A DNA stretch of 64,000 nucleotides from Erysipelothrix urinaevulpis (GCF_009828835.1 NZ_WTTB01000004.1:62001-126000), one strand, 5' to 3'; shown: positions 33,259 through 42,946, counted from the first letter of the stretch. The notes: a model not told the origin generated them from the sequence alone. Numbers and translations: made by a program.

Positions 33259-33281
33259 GAAAAAAAGCGCCTAAGCGCTTT
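33258..33281 (-). terminator. Terminator of the acidic membrane-protein gene
   Basis: AAAGCGC pairs with GCGCTTT over a four-base loop and T-run on the minus strand; it overlaps the stop codon of the gene at 33281. Confidence 0.8.
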
Positions 33282-34594
33282 TAACGTTGACTGCAGGTAA
33301 AATTATTGTTTCTAAGTTCTTTCGTAATCGAGTCTAAACTTGCGTTTGATTGTTTTGGTCGAATTGTTTTCATCACCGATTCATCAATCACACCGTCTTT
33401 TAACACTAAATTTGTGTACCCATAATTATCAGCAAAGGCTTCGCCATCTAAATCGAATGAGAAGATAAACATCAAGGAACCTTGCTCATACCGTTGATTT
33501 GAGTTCGCATCTTTCGCGTTATCTTTATTTTGTGGTTCAGCAGTAAAGCAAACTGAATGCGTCACAAAGTTTTGATAATTTCCTTCTCGTGCTTGGTAAT
33601 CACTGATAATTTGACTCTTTGCCATTTCTTCTAATTCACTAAGATTACTGATTTCTTGTGTGTTTTCTGGAACTCTTTCTTTACTCTCAAGTGTTAACTC
33701 AATGCTTGTTCGTTTTAATTTCAAGCCATGATCAACAAGATACTTATCTAACTCTTTGGTTTCAATTACTTCAATGGTATAGTTTTCATTTGCTTTGACC
33801 AAGTTTTTTGGTAGTTTAAATGCCAAGAGTTCTTTTAATTCAAGATCAGATAACTGTGCTTCGACCGACACAATTCGATAACTATTTTTTTCTGATACCG
33901 TTTCTACGCTAAGGTCTGCAAGAACATCAATTTCTTCAACCTCATTTAACGCACCAACTTCATACTCTAATTTCATTGGCTTTAAACGAATTTTTTTATT
34001 ACTTAATTCCTTTTTATCATCATCACTAATCAAGACCTTAATGTCTCGTTTATCACCTTTGCTCAAGTTTTCATTTTTATGAATTTCAAAATCAATCTTT
34101 GCCATGATCTCTTCATCATCTTGAGTTTCATACGATTCAGGTTTAATTATTTCAAGGTATGCTTGGCCATCTGCTCCGATTTCTTTTATTTCAATGATAT
34201 CAAATGGATTCACCGTCGTGTATGAAAAATAAAATCTCCAAGATAGAAAGAGTCCTAAAGAAACAACAAGCAATAAACCAATTGCAATCAAGCCATTTCG
34301 TTTTGACTGTTTTGTTTTAGTTTTAACTGTTTGCTTTCCTTTTTTTCCATTACTTCTTTTTTTACTTTGTTTTTCAACGACTTTTTCAACGATGACCTCT
34401 TCAATTTCTTGAGGCTCTTCAACAATAATCTCTTCTAACTCTTCAATTGATTCGTCTAATTCATCATAATTTTCTTCATCCACTGATGAACCAAAGATAA
34501 TTGTTTCATCATCTTCCTTTTCAGGTAAGACATCGTCAGTTTCAATTTCTTCAAGGTTTTCTTCATTCTCAATTTCTAATTTCTTTTTCTTCAT
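33281..34594 (-). CDS. Acidic membrane-anchored protein of unknown function
   Basis: The 437-residue protein begins with a very acidic cytoplasmic segment (about residues 1-70, mostly Glu/Asp), a basic Lys-rich patch (72-95) and one membrane segment (about 99-118), then a large extracellular part of about 315 residues with two Cys near the end. No domain is recognised. The single anchor and charged N-terminus suggest a cell-division or cell-wall linked role, but that is a guess. Start at 34594 after AAAGGTGAGG; the longer frame has no ribosome binding site. Confidence 0.65.
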   Translation of the reverse strand: MKKKKLEIENEENLEEIETDDVLPEKEDDETIIFGSSVDEENYDELDESIEELEEIIVEEPQEIEEVIVEKVVEKQSKKRSNGKKGKQTVKTKTKQSKRNGLIAIGLLLVVSLGLFLSWRFYFSYTTVNPFDIIEIKEIGADGQAYLEIIKPESYETQDDEEIMAKIDFEIHKNENLSKGDKRDIKVLISDDDKKELSNKKIRLKPMKLEYEVGALNEVEEIDVLADLSVETVSEKNSYRIVSVEAQLSDLELKELLAFKLPKNLVKANENYTIEVIETKELDKYLVDHGLKLKRTSIELTLESKERVPENTQEISNLSELEEMAKSQIISDYQAREGNYQNFVTHSVCFTAEPQNKDNAKDANSNQRYEQGSLMFIFSFDLDGEAFADNYGYTNLVLKDGVIDESVMKTIRPKQSNASLDSITKELRNNNFTCSQR

Positions 34595-34680
34595 TGTCCT
34601 CACCTTTCTTTTCGCTACCTTCAATATACCATTATTTTTGCATAAAAAAAGTGTGAAATCCCCCACGATTCAAACAAGTA

Positions 34681-34708
34681 AAAAGGATAGCTTGGTTAAG
34701 CCATCCTT
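34681..34708 (-). terminator. Terminator of the peroxiredoxin gene
   Basis: AAGGAT-A-GCTT and AAGC-C-ATCCTT pair around a GGTT loop, with a T-run on the minus strand. Confidence 0.78.
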
Positions 34709-34715
34709 CTTTTAA

Positions 34716-35384
34716 TTATTGGTTAATGTCTTTATGAATAAACCACCAGTCAAGATACGTTACATCTTTACTGTCTTTTAAAGCTTTTCTTTCGTTTGCT
34801 AAATCAACATTATTTGCTGGTTTCATAATGACTTGATCTCCTAAGAAATCATTGTGTGGCCAGTTTTCTGGTATTGCAACTTCATGAATATCAGCTGCTT
34901 GCAATGCTTTTGTAGCACGCAATACTTCATCAATGCTACGACCAACTTCTTGTGGATAGTACATAATTAAACGTAAAATTCCTTTGTCATCGACAATAAA
35001 GACTGCACGAACGGTGTTGGTTCCTTTTGCTTCATGAATCATACCTAGTTCCATTGCTGTGCGTCCTAATTCATCAGCAATCACAGGGAAATTAACATCA
35101 ACGTCAACTTTTTCTTTGATCCATTCAATCCATTTCATATGTGAAAATACACCATCAATTGAGTGACCAATTAATTCAGTGTTGATTTCTTTAAATTTAT
35201 CGTGTGCTTTCGCAAATCCAATAAATTCTGTTGTACACACTGGAGTAAAATCACCTGGATGGCTAAATAGTACGAACCATTTTCCTTCATAGGCATCAGG
35301 TAAAATCATATCACCTTTTGTTGTTTGTACCTTTAATGTTGGTAATCTTTCTCCCAATACAGGGAATCCTTTATTCATTGTCAA
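34716..35384 (-). CDS. Peroxiredoxin of the 1-Cys/Prx6 type
   Basis: The 222-residue protein has the peroxidatic motif H-P-G-D-F-T-P-V-C-T-T-E (Cys at about 50) and a C-terminal extension (N-W-P-H-N-D-F-L-G-D-Q) typical of archaeal-type/Prx6 enzymes, with only that one functional cysteine. It reduces peroxides with an external thiol donor. A perfect Fur-type box (35418-35432) precedes it. The start may be TTG at 35384 (AGGAGG eight bases away) or the ATG at 35378. Confidence 0.93.
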   Translation of the reverse strand: MTMNKGFPVLGERLPTLKVQTTKGDMILPDAYEGKWFVLFSHPGDFTPVCTTEFIGFAKAHDKFKEINTELIGHSIDGVFSHMKWIEWIKEKVDVDVNFPVIADELGRTAMELGMIHEAKGTNTVRAVFIVDDKGILRLIMYYPQEVGRSIDEVLRATKALQAADIHEVAIPENWPHNDFLGDQVIMKPANNVDLANERKALKDSKDVTYLDWWFIHKDINQ

Positions 35385-35417
35385 AATAACTTCCTCCTCG
35401 TCTACTATCAGTATAAA

Positions 35418-35432
35418 TGATAATGATTATCA
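35418..35432 (-). promoter_or_regulatory. Fur-family operator
   Basis: TGATAATGATTATCA is an exact 7-1-7 Fur box, inside a 19-base perfect palindrome. It lies about 35 bases before the peroxiredoxin start, so Fur or a PerR-like relative probably controls this gene. Confidence 0.82.
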
Positions 35433-35453
35433 TTTCAAGGGCAAGTGTGGTTT

Positions 35454-36407
35454 TTACAATAAATCTTTAATTAATGTTGAGCGTGGCTTATCACTTAAAT
35501 CAGTTAAACTTAAATCAAAAATTGTGAATGCACCAAATCGTTTACTTTTGTTCATTTTAAAAGCAGCTCGAGCACAAACAATTAATACGGTTGCTGTGAA
35601 GGAAGGATTGTCCTCTAAATCTAAGTTAAAACTCATCGTTTGGTTAAAGTCACCTGTTTGGCCATACCGTGTAACAATTCCGCCGTGAGGTTTTCCATGA
35701 TGGTTTCTCTTTAGTTCTTCTTCACTAACAAAATAAACCAACGTTTTTGTGCCCGCGAAATAGTGGGGCATTGTGATGATGTCTTGTTTAATTCGATCAT
35801 GATCTTTTTCATCTGCCACAACATAGCAATGACGTTCATGTTTTTCTTCTTTATCGTATGATAAGCCGGCCTGAACTTTTTTTAGTGTTTCAGTGTTGGG
35901 AATCGTATATTGAACAGCTTTTTTAACACCTTCGACATTGAGTATCGCATTACTGTGTCCTTGACTTACTCCTTTACCCCAAAACGTTTCGCTAGTACCT
36001 ATTGGAGTAATTGTTTCAAACAAAAGACGTTGCCAACTGAATAGACCTGGATCCCAACCAACAGAAATTATCGATGTCTTTTTCGCACGTTTGCTTGTTT
36101 TGTCAACATTGTCTAAATGTTCTGGAATTAAACGATGAATATCAAAACTATCAATGCAATTATAATACTGACTTAATTCTTGAGTTTGACTCATCAAATC
36201 TTGATCAGAACTTCCACATAAAATACAGACGTCAATATCATGCTCACCGTTAAGCAACTCATCATAATGAAAACTTGGATAAATTTGTGTTTTTAAATTA
36301 TCTCGGCGGCTAAAAATTCCGATACATTGTAAATCTGGATAATTTTTTAAATGTGCTTCCACTGCTTTTCCAAGATTACCATAACCAACAATAGCTATTT
36401 TTATCAT
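35454..36407 (-). CDS. ddh: meso-Diaminopimelate dehydrogenase
   Basis: The 317-residue protein matches Ddh: V-G-Y-G-N-L-G-K-A-V nucleotide motif at the start, then S-V-G-W-D-P-G-L-F-S, W-G-K-G-V-S-Q-G-H-S and H-G-G-I-V-T-R. It turns tetrahydrodipicolinate directly into meso-diaminopimelate with NADPH and ammonia, so no acetyl or succinyl branch is needed. It is the last gene of the lysine operon and overlaps dapB by four bases. Confidence 0.95.
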   Translation of the reverse strand: MIKIAIVGYGNLGKAVEAHLKNYPDLQCIGIFSRRDNLKTQIYPSFHYDELLNGEHDIDVCILCGSSDQDLMSQTQELSQYYNCIDSFDIHRLIPEHLDNVDKTSKRAKKTSIISVGWDPGLFSWQRLLFETITPIGTSETFWGKGVSQGHSNAILNVEGVKKAVQYTIPNTETLKKVQAGLSYDKEEKHERHCYVVADEKDHDRIKQDIITMPHYFAGTKTLVYFVSEEELKRNHHGKPHGGIVTRYGQTGDFNQTMSFNLDLEDNPSFTATVLIVCARAAFKMNKSKRFGAFTIFDLSLTDLSDKPRSTLIKDLL

Positions 36408-37129
36408 TTGAAAATCACATCCTTAAAATCATAACGTCCACAAGGAGCCTTAAAAATAAATTCAGCTGCTTCGTAAGCGCCTTGAGCAAATACAGCTTTT
36501 GAATTGGCGTGATGTTTTATTTCAATTTGCTCATTCTCTCCAAAAAAGAAGACTTGATGATCCCCCACTACATGACCACCCCGTAGTGAATGTATTCCAA
36601 CTTCATTGACAAAACGGATTTCATCGTCCAAAGTTCTATCATAAATTGCGACTGCATCGTTTCGTACTCTTTTAACAGCATTAAATAACATCTCTGCACT
36701 GCCACTTGGTGCGTCTTTTTTGTATTGATGATGGGTTTCCGTTATCTCAATATCATAATTGGGTAAGCTTTGGGTCAACGTTTCTGTTATGCTCGCTAAA
36801 ATATTCATACCACGACTAAAATTACCTGTTTGTAGAATTGGAATGACTTCAGCTGCTTCATTAATATAGTTATGATGAATATCACTCAGCCCTGTTGTGG
36901 CAATAACAAGGGGTGTTTTTGTTCTAACTGCATAATCTATGATACCTTTCGTAAGAGAAAAATGACTGAAGTCAATGATGACATCAACATCAACATTCAC
37001 CTCATTAAGGTCATCAAACACTGGATAAGTGCTTGGTGATTTGCTTGGTGCATACCCTGCTGTTACATCGTAAAGTGAGGAGAATGTTTTTCCCATAGCA
37101 CCATCGTATCCACAAAGTAATAGCCTCAT
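36404..37129 (-). CDS. dapB: 4-Hydroxy-tetrahydrodipicolinate reductase
   Basis: The 241-residue protein has the nucleotide-binding start L-L-C-G-Y-D-G-A-M-G-K, the conserved E-T-H-H-Q-Y-K-K-D-A-P-S-G-S-A with the catalytic His, and A-T-T-G-L. It makes tetrahydrodipicolinate from the DapA product. Overlaps dapA and ddh by four bases each. Confidence 0.95.
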   Translation of the reverse strand: MRLLLCGYDGAMGKTFSSLYDVTAGYAPSKSPSTYPVFDDLNEVNVDVDVIIDFSHFSLTKGIIDYAVRTKTPLVIATTGLSDIHHNYINEAAEVIPILQTGNFSRGMNILASITETLTQSLPNYDIEITETHHQYKKDAPSGSAEMLFNAVKRVRNDAVAIYDRTLDDEIRFVNEVGIHSLRGGHVVGDHQVFFFGENEQIEIKHHANSKAVFAQGAYEAAEFIFKAPCGRYDFKDVIFK

Positions 37130-38004
37130 TTTATCTGGTACTCCTCTAATAATTGATTCATAATTTCAACATTCGTTTCCTCGAGTGGTAAAAGTGGTAA
37201 GCGAAGCACATTATCAATATAGCCCATTTCTGCGAGTACATATTTTACAGCTGTTGGACTTGGTTCAATAAACAAATGGTCAATAAGAGCTTGGTAATGT
37301 GTTTGCATTCTTTCTGCTTGAATCACATTGCCTTCAAGATAGTGCTCAACCATACGATGAGTTTCTTTCGGTAATATATTGGCTAAAACTGAAATCACAC
37401 CCACACCGCCTAATGCTAAGAAGGGAACGATTTGATCATCGTTGCCTGAGTATAATGCGAAATCATCATCACATAAGCGACGAATTTTTAAGATTTGAGA
37501 GAAATCTCCACTTGCTTCTTTTAAACCAACAATTCGCTCCATTTTTGATAACTCATAAACAGTTTCAGGTTCGATATTTACATTTGTTCTTCCTGGTACA
37601 TTATAAAGTAAAATTGGGGTAGAAGTCTGATCGTGAATCGTTTGGTAATGGGCAATTAATCCTTTTTGAGTTGCTTTGTTGTAATAAGGTGTAACAATTA
37701 ACAAGCCATCTACACCCATTTTTTCTGCTTCTTGGGATAAATAAAGGCTGTGCTGTGTATTATTGCTTCCAGTTCCAGCTATAACGGGAATTCTTTGATT
37801 CACTTCCTTGACAGTAAATCGAATAATTTCGAGTTGTTCTTCATCACTTAAAGTCGCCGTTTCTCCGGTTGTTCCAGCAATTATAATTGCATCGGTTTCA
37901 TTGTCAATATGGAATTCGATTAAGTTTTTCAATGCACTGTAGTCAATACTACCATCTTCATAAAATGGCGTCACGATTGCTACGCCTGATCCTGTAAATA
38001 ACAT
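37126..38004 (-). CDS. dapA: 4-Hydroxy-tetrahydrodipicolinate synthase
   Basis: The 292-residue TIM-barrel lyase has the Schiff-base Lys in I-V-G-L-K-E-A-S-G-D, the catalytic Tyr in L-L-Y-N-V-P-G-R-T and I-I-A-G-T-T-G-E-T-A-T-L. It condenses pyruvate with aspartate semialdehyde. One base separates it from asd. Confidence 0.96.
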   Translation of the reverse strand: MLFTGSGVAIVTPFYEDGSIDYSALKNLIEFHIDNETDAIIIAGTTGETATLSDEEQLEIIRFTVKEVNQRIPVIAGTGSNNTQHSLYLSQEAEKMGVDGLLIVTPYYNKATQKGLIAHYQTIHDQTSTPILLYNVPGRTNVNIEPETVYELSKMERIVGLKEASGDFSQILKIRRLCDDDFALYSGNDDQIVPFLALGGVGVISVLANILPKETHRMVEHYLEGNVIQAERMQTHYQALIDHLFIEPSPTAVKYVLAEMGYIDNVLRLPLLPLEETNVEIMNQLLEEYQIK

Positions 38005-38005
38005 T

Positions 38006-38992
38006 TTATATCCCTCTTTCTTTTAATAATAATTGTAATATATCGACTGAATTACTGGCTGCACCTTTTCGTATATTATCAGCAACGCACCAAAGGTTTA
38101 GCCCATTTTCAACTGAATAATCTTCACGTATTCGACCAATGAAAACATCGTCACATCCTTGGGCTTCTGAAGCAAGTGGATAAACATTATCCATTGGATT
38201 GTCCCTCAATTCAATGCCCGGAAATTGTTTGTATGCCTCTTTCAATCGTTTTAAATTGATGGATCTTTCGCATTCAACATTGATGGATACAGCGTGGGTA
38301 TTAGGAAGTGGTACTCGTGCGGTCGTTGCGGTAACAGGTAATGTGTCAATCCCTAATATTTTTTGTGTTTCTTCAATCATTTTCATCTCTTCTTTGGTAT
38401 AGCCATTATCTAAAAAGGAATCAATATGAGGAAGAATGTTCTCATGAATAGCATGAGGATAATTTTCTGACACTTTATTTTCTAAGTCATTGAGTCCTGC
38501 ATACCCTGAACCTGAAACTGATTGATACGTTGTATAAATAACTCGTTTCAAACTAAATAAATCATCAATGGCTTTTAAAGCCAGGACTGATTGAATCGTT
38601 GAACAGTTTGGATTAGCAATAATCCTACATTTATCATAGACTGCTTCAGGATTAACCTCTGGGACCACTAAGGGCACTGAAGTATCCATCCTAAATTGTG
38701 ATGTATTATCAATAACAGTAGCACCACTATCAACAAATACAGGGCTATATTGTTTGGATAAATCTCCTGAAGCTGCGAAAAAGACATAATCAACAGGATT
38801 GTTTTTTATCGCCTCTTCCGTTAATTCTAAAATTATATGCTCTTCTTTGCCTATAACTTTTTTTGAACCTGCTGACCGTTTTGAAGCAAACAATACAAGT
38901 GTGTCATATTGAATATTTCTTTCTTCTAGTATCTTTAAAATTGTTTCACCAACTAAACCACTTGCACCAACGACGGCTAAATTAATACTCAT
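38006..38992 (-). CDS. asd: Aspartate-semialdehyde dehydrogenase
   Basis: The 328-residue protein has V-V-G-A-S-G-L-V-G-E at the start and the catalytic Cys in A-N-P-N-C-S-T. It reduces aspartyl phosphate to aspartate semialdehyde. It overlaps lysC by 11 bases. Confidence 0.96.
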   Translation of the reverse strand: MSINLAVVGASGLVGETILKILEERNIQYDTLVLFASKRSAGSKKVIGKEEHIILELTEEAIKNNPVDYVFFAASGDLSKQYSPVFVDSGATVIDNTSQFRMDTSVPLVVPEVNPEAVYDKCRIIANPNCSTIQSVLALKAIDDLFSLKRVIYTTYQSVSGSGYAGLNDLENKVSENYPHAIHENILPHIDSFLDNGYTKEEMKMIEETQKILGIDTLPVTATTARVPLPNTHAVSINVECERSINLKRLKEAYKQFPGIELRDNPMDNVYPLASEAQGCDDVFIGRIREDYSVENGLNLWCVADNIRKGAASNSVDILQLLLKERGI

Positions 38993-40190
38993 GATGATCC
39001 CCTTTCTCTAAATCAAATGTCTTTGCTAAAGCAGTGACGATTTTTTCTTTATTACACTGATCAACAATATAAGAAATACTTATTTCTGAGGTTGAAACTT
39101 GATAAAACTTTACATCTTCATTTGTAAACACTTCATATACTTTGGCTGCAACACCAGATTGATATCGCATACCATTTCCGATAACTGATACTTTTATCAC
39201 ATCGTCTTTATATTGGTATTTATGATCTGTAAATTTTGAAATGACTGTTTTAACGTCTTCAAGATCCTCTTTCTTACTTGTGAATGAAATATCATCATTA
39301 AAGTTTTGACTAATAACATCGATATTAATGTCATTATTTGCGAAATATTCAAATAATTTTAGGACTTGTCGTGGTTCTTTTCCGAAGTTATTAACATTAA
39401 AAAGAACAACATTATCTAGAACTGATACATTATTTATTACATTTTCTTCTAACATGTCTTTTTTTCCTTTCTCTATGATTGTGCCTTGGCCCTGTCCTGT
39501 GTTGAGAGCAATCTTTATAGGAATACCAAATCGACTTCCTAAATCAACGGCGCGTGCTTCAATGACTTTAGCACCTAAACTTGCCATTTCCATACATTCT
39601 TCATAGGATATCCGTGAAATAACCTTGGCATTTTTCACAATTCTTGGATCTGCAGTATAAATTCCATCAACATCAGTATAAATCTCACACGGACAATTCA
39701 GTGCTACTGCTAGCGCAACTGCGGATGTATCGGATCCCCCACGCCCTAATGTCGAAATGTTATCGTCTTCGTCATAGCCTTGAAATCCGGCGACAATCAC
39801 AATTTTACCTCGTTGATGTTCTTGACTGATGCGGGATGTATCAATATCTTTGATGCGCTGTTTCATGCTGTTTCCGTAAGTTTTAATTCCAGCTTGCCAT
39901 CCTGTTAAGGAAATACTTTCTTGATCTAGAGAATGCAATGCCATGGAAAGAAGCGATATACTTACCTGTTCACCACTTGCCAAAAGAACATCCATTTCTC
40001 GTTTATTAGGGAGCAGTGAAATTTCATTGGCCATTTCGATTAATTGATTGGTTGTTTTCCCCATTGCAGAGACAACAACCACAACATTTTTCGTTTCTTT
40101 TTTTCTTTCGATAATCAATCGAGCAACCTCTTTAATTTTTTGGGTATCAGCAAGGGATGATCCACCAAATTTCATCACAATATGAGTCAT
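38982..40190 (-). CDS. lysC: Aspartate kinase
   Basis: The 402-residue protein has the aspartokinase start M-K-F-G-G-S-S-L-A, L-G-R-G-G-S-D-T-S-A and two C-terminal ACT domains (from about residue 260). ACT domains usually give feedback inhibition, most likely by lysine here because the gene sits in a lysine operon. It overlaps lysA by four bases. Confidence 0.96.
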   Translation of the reverse strand: MTHIVMKFGGSSLADTQKIKEVARLIIERKKETKNVVVVVSAMGKTTNQLIEMANEISLLPNKREMDVLLASGEQVSISLLSMALHSLDQESISLTGWQAGIKTYGNSMKQRIKDIDTSRISQEHQRGKIVIVAGFQGYDEDDNISTLGRGGSDTSAVALAVALNCPCEIYTDVDGIYTADPRIVKNAKVISRISYEECMEMASLGAKVIEARAVDLGSRFGIPIKIALNTGQGQGTIIEKGKKDMLEENVINNVSVLDNVVLFNVNNFGKEPRQVLKLFEYFANNDINIDVISQNFNDDISFTSKKEDLEDVKTVISKFTDHKYQYKDDVIKVSVIGNGMRYQSGVAAKVYEVFTNEDVKFYQVSTSEISISYIVDQCNKEKIVTALAKTFDLEKGDHHEY

Positions 40191-41479
40191 CTGATCACAT
40201 CCAAACGAACTAAATCTTCGAGTGTCTCTCGTTTGACCATCACTCTACTTTGTTTATTTTTCACGCCAACAATCGCTGGTTTTAGAATCTTGTTATAATT
40301 TGAACTCATTGAGTAAGTATAGGCACCACTTGCTGGTATAAGAAGTAAATCATCGGGCTGGACTTGTGGAAGTTGAGCCGTCTCTATCAACACATCGCCA
40401 GATTCACATAGCTTCCCTGCAACTGTATAATGTTCCAATTGTTTGCTTGCACTGCTTGTCCATGTCTCATAAACAGCTTCATAAAGAGCAGGACGAATAT
40501 TTTCTGACATACCACCATCAACAAAGACATAGTTTTTACCACCAATCGTATACTTACTTCCTCCTACAGTGTACAAAGTTGATACAACATCATTAATGAT
40601 TGAACGGCCTGGCTCAATAATCACCCGTTCAAGTTTTAAATGATACTTTTGCATTGCATCTTCAATCACATCAATATATTCTTTTAAAAATGAAGCCATT
40701 GCGAAGGGGGAATCCCCTTCGCTATAATAGACCCCGAACCCTCCACCTAAGTTAACCCAAGTTAAAGATGTTTTTAACTCTTTTTCAACCTTTGCTTGAA
40801 AATTTAGAACTGCATCACACGCTGCATAAAATGATTTTTTATCAAATATTTGTGAGCCGATGTGTGAATGAAACCCTCTAAAATCTAGCTTGGGATGGTC
40901 TATTAATTCTTGTATAAACATCATAATACGCTCATCATGAATTGATTCTCCAAATTTAGATGTGTTGGTACTTGTTTGAATATATCGATGGGTGTCTGTT
41001 TCAATCCCAACGTTTATTCTAAATAATACAGTTTGTTTGATTTCTTTGGTTTCAAGGACTTTACTTAAGCGATCAAGTTCATCGTAATTATCGATCACAA
41101 TTACACCTACACCACTTCGTACCGCATATTCAAGTTCTTGACTTGTTTTATTATTTCCATGGAAATAACAATGCTCTAGGTTAATTCCAGCTCGCTTTAA
41201 AACATAAATCTCTCCCATAGAAGCAACATCAAAGTGTAAGCCTTGTTCATCCAAGAGTTGTGCAAGTGGCATATTTAATAGTGCTTTTGAAGCATAAGCA
41301 ACTATTGTTTCAAATTGATTAGATTGGAACTGGTTTATAAATGTTTTGGCAGTTGTTTCTAACGCTTCTTCATCGACAATAAACAATGGTGTTCCATACT
41401 CTTTTTTTAGTGTCTTGAGTGCTACCCCACCGATTAGTAAATCATTAACTTGTGTTGTCATGGTTCCTCTTAATTTCAT
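40187..41479 (-). CDS. lysA: Diaminopimelate decarboxylase
   Basis: The 430-residue PLP enzyme has the Lys in A-Y-A-S-K-A-L-L, the glycine-rich V-N-L-G-G-G-F-G-V, E-P-G-R-S-I and the catalytic C-E-S-G-D. It makes lysine from meso-diaminopimelate. First gene of the operon, directly behind the lysine riboswitch. The start at 41479 follows GAAGGAG; a second ATG 6 codons later also has a weak ribosome binding site. Confidence 0.95.
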   Translation of the reverse strand: MKLRGTMTTQVNDLLIGGVALKTLKKEYGTPLFIVDEEALETTAKTFINQFQSNQFETIVAYASKALLNMPLAQLLDEQGLHFDVASMGEIYVLKRAGINLEHCYFHGNNKTSQELEYAVRSGVGVIVIDNYDELDRLSKVLETKEIKQTVLFRINVGIETDTHRYIQTSTNTSKFGESIHDERIMMFIQELIDHPKLDFRGFHSHIGSQIFDKKSFYAACDAVLNFQAKVEKELKTSLTWVNLGGGFGVYYSEGDSPFAMASFLKEYIDVIEDAMQKYHLKLERVIIEPGRSIINDVVSTLYTVGGSKYTIGGKNYVFVDGGMSENIRPALYEAVYETWTSSASKQLEHYTVAGKLCESGDVLIETAQLPQVQPDDLLLIPASGAYTYSMSSNYNKILKPAIVGVKNKQSRVMVKRETLEDLVRLDVIR

Positions 41480-41507
41480 TTTATGACTCCTTCTATCCCT
41501 TAAAAAA

Positions 41508-41542
41508 CAGAAAAAACTATAAGCAAAAGAGCCCATAGTTTA
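41508..41542 (-). terminator. Terminator of the lysine riboswitch
   Basis: AAACTAT and ATAGTTT pair across a loop containing AAGC/GCCC, followed on the minus strand by a T-run. When lysine is bound this hairpin is expected to form and stop transcription before lysA. Confidence 0.75.
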
Positions 41543-41735
41543 AAAAGTCGTCTTTTGCCCCAACATGAGAAGCGCTTCTAGGATAAGATTGGGCAACCTT
41601 ATCAAGACAGTGTTGGACCTTTCGATACAACCCCAACATCCTTATGGATGCTTCGGCAATGAACCCTTTCACATTACATGCTACTTTTGTTCACTGCGGC
41701 CTCTTCCTCATATTGTTTGTTTATTCAATTTTATA
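41543..41735 (-). promoter_or_regulatory. Lysine riboswitch (L-box) upstream of lysA
   Basis: The minus strand carries the L-box core: GAGGCCGCAG, AAAAGTAG, GTGAAAGGG, GCCGAAGC and TTGGGGTTGTATCGAAAGG with the closing TCCAACACTGTC. It lies between the promoter (41741-41768) and the terminator at 41508-41542. It senses lysine and controls the six-gene operon. Confidence 0.92.
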
Positions 41736-41740
41736 TTTAC

Positions 41741-41768
41741 AGTATAACACACCCACTTACAAACGCAA
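41741..41768 (-). promoter_or_regulatory. Promoter of the lysine operon
   Basis: TTGCGT (41763-41768) and TATACT (41741-41746) are 16 bases apart on the minus strand, just before the riboswitch. Confidence 0.6.
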
Positions 41769-41776
41769 ATTATTCG

Positions 41777-42946
41777 CTATACTGGTAAACTAATGCCGAA
41801 TAATATGGTGATTAAAATTAGGAGTGGTGCTGGAATTTTCTTACTTGCCAAAGAAATTGCTGAAGCAAATGTTATGACAAGCATTGGCAATGATAATGTA
41901 TTCTCAATAGCCATCGTGATCGCAGAACTCAGAATCATACCCGTTGCAACAGGCATAATTCCCATAAGGGCAGCTTGTAAATACGAAAAGGTTCTAACCT
42001 TTAACCAAAGAGGATAGACAAAAAGGATAAGTAATGTTCCTGGAATAAAAATAGTAAGACCTGAAACAAGGCCTCCGATAATCTGTTTCAAGCTTCCCAA
42101 ATCACTTGTTGCCATAGCGCCAAGGTAAGCACTAAAGCTAAACATCGGACCAGGCAGCCCTTGAACCAAACCATAACCATTCATAAAATCTTGATGACTC
42201 AATATTTGCGTCACCTCCACAAATTCTTGATACATCATTGGAATAACGACCTGTCCACCTCCGATTACGAGTGTTCCATATCGATAAAATGTTTCAAATA
42301 AATTCAAGAAAGGATTTTGTGACCATGCCTTAAACAAGATACTTAGAACAAACAATCCTAAAAAAATCAATAGATATCTCCATTCAATTTCAAGATCCAT
42401 CGCCAGTTTAAGTTCTTGACGTTTTGTTTTCAACAAAGCCAACAAACCACCGACAACAATAACAACTGGGTAGATCCATATTTCTTTAATAAAATAGGTT
42501 GCAAGAGTTCCAAATACCAATAAAAACAAACTGAACGTATCAACAATCGTTTTCTGTGACATGCGATAAAGGGCTAATACAATAAACCCTAATGCTACTG
42601 GACCAATGAATCTGAGTGCTTTATTCACAGTTGAAAGTGGTAATAAATTGGCACTTAGGAATGATATACCAATCATCATCAAAACAGCTGGAACAATCCA
42701 AACAAGAAGTGTTTGGAGCACAAGTGCCAGACCACCAACTCTATATGCAATAGCTGTTAACGTTTGGGTACTGCTTGGACCTGGTAAAACTTTACTCAAG
42801 GCAATCAACTCAATAAATTCTTCTTCGCTTAAATAATTTCTTTTCGTGACAAGTTGATCATTAAACACACCAAAGTGTGCTTCTGGACCACCATATGAAC
42901 CCAACGAACAAACAACGACATCCTTAATAAATTGACGATTTTTCAT
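41777..42946 (-). CDS. chrA: Chromate transporter family protein
   Basis: The 389-residue, mostly hydrophobic protein has two homologous halves typical of long-chain ChrA: S-Y-G-G-P-E-A-H-F-G-V-F and L-P-G-P-S-S-T-Q in the first, Y-G-T-L-V-I-G-G-G-Q-V-V-I-P and Q-G-L-P-G-P-M-F-S-F in the second, with about ten membrane segments. Family members expel chromate or related oxyanions. It is a lone gene with a start at 42946; the substrate has not been shown for this organism. Confidence 0.92.
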   Translation of the reverse strand: MKNRQFIKDVVVCSLGSYGGPEAHFGVFNDQLVTKRNYLSEEEFIELIALSKVLPGPSSTQTLTAIAYRVGGLALVLQTLLVWIVPAVLMMIGISFLSANLLPLSTVNKALRFIGPVALGFIVLALYRMSQKTIVDTFSLFLLVFGTLATYFIKEIWIYPVVIVVGGLLALLKTKRQELKLAMDLEIEWRYLLIFLGLFVLSILFKAWSQNPFLNLFETFYRYGTLVIGGGQVVIPMMYQEFVEVTQILSHQDFMNGYGLVQGLPGPMFSFSAYLGAMATSDLGSLKQIIGGLVSGLTIFIPGTLLILFVYPLWLKVRTFSYLQAALMGIMPVATGMILSSAITMAIENTLSLPMLVITFASAISLASKKIPAPLLILITILFGISLPV

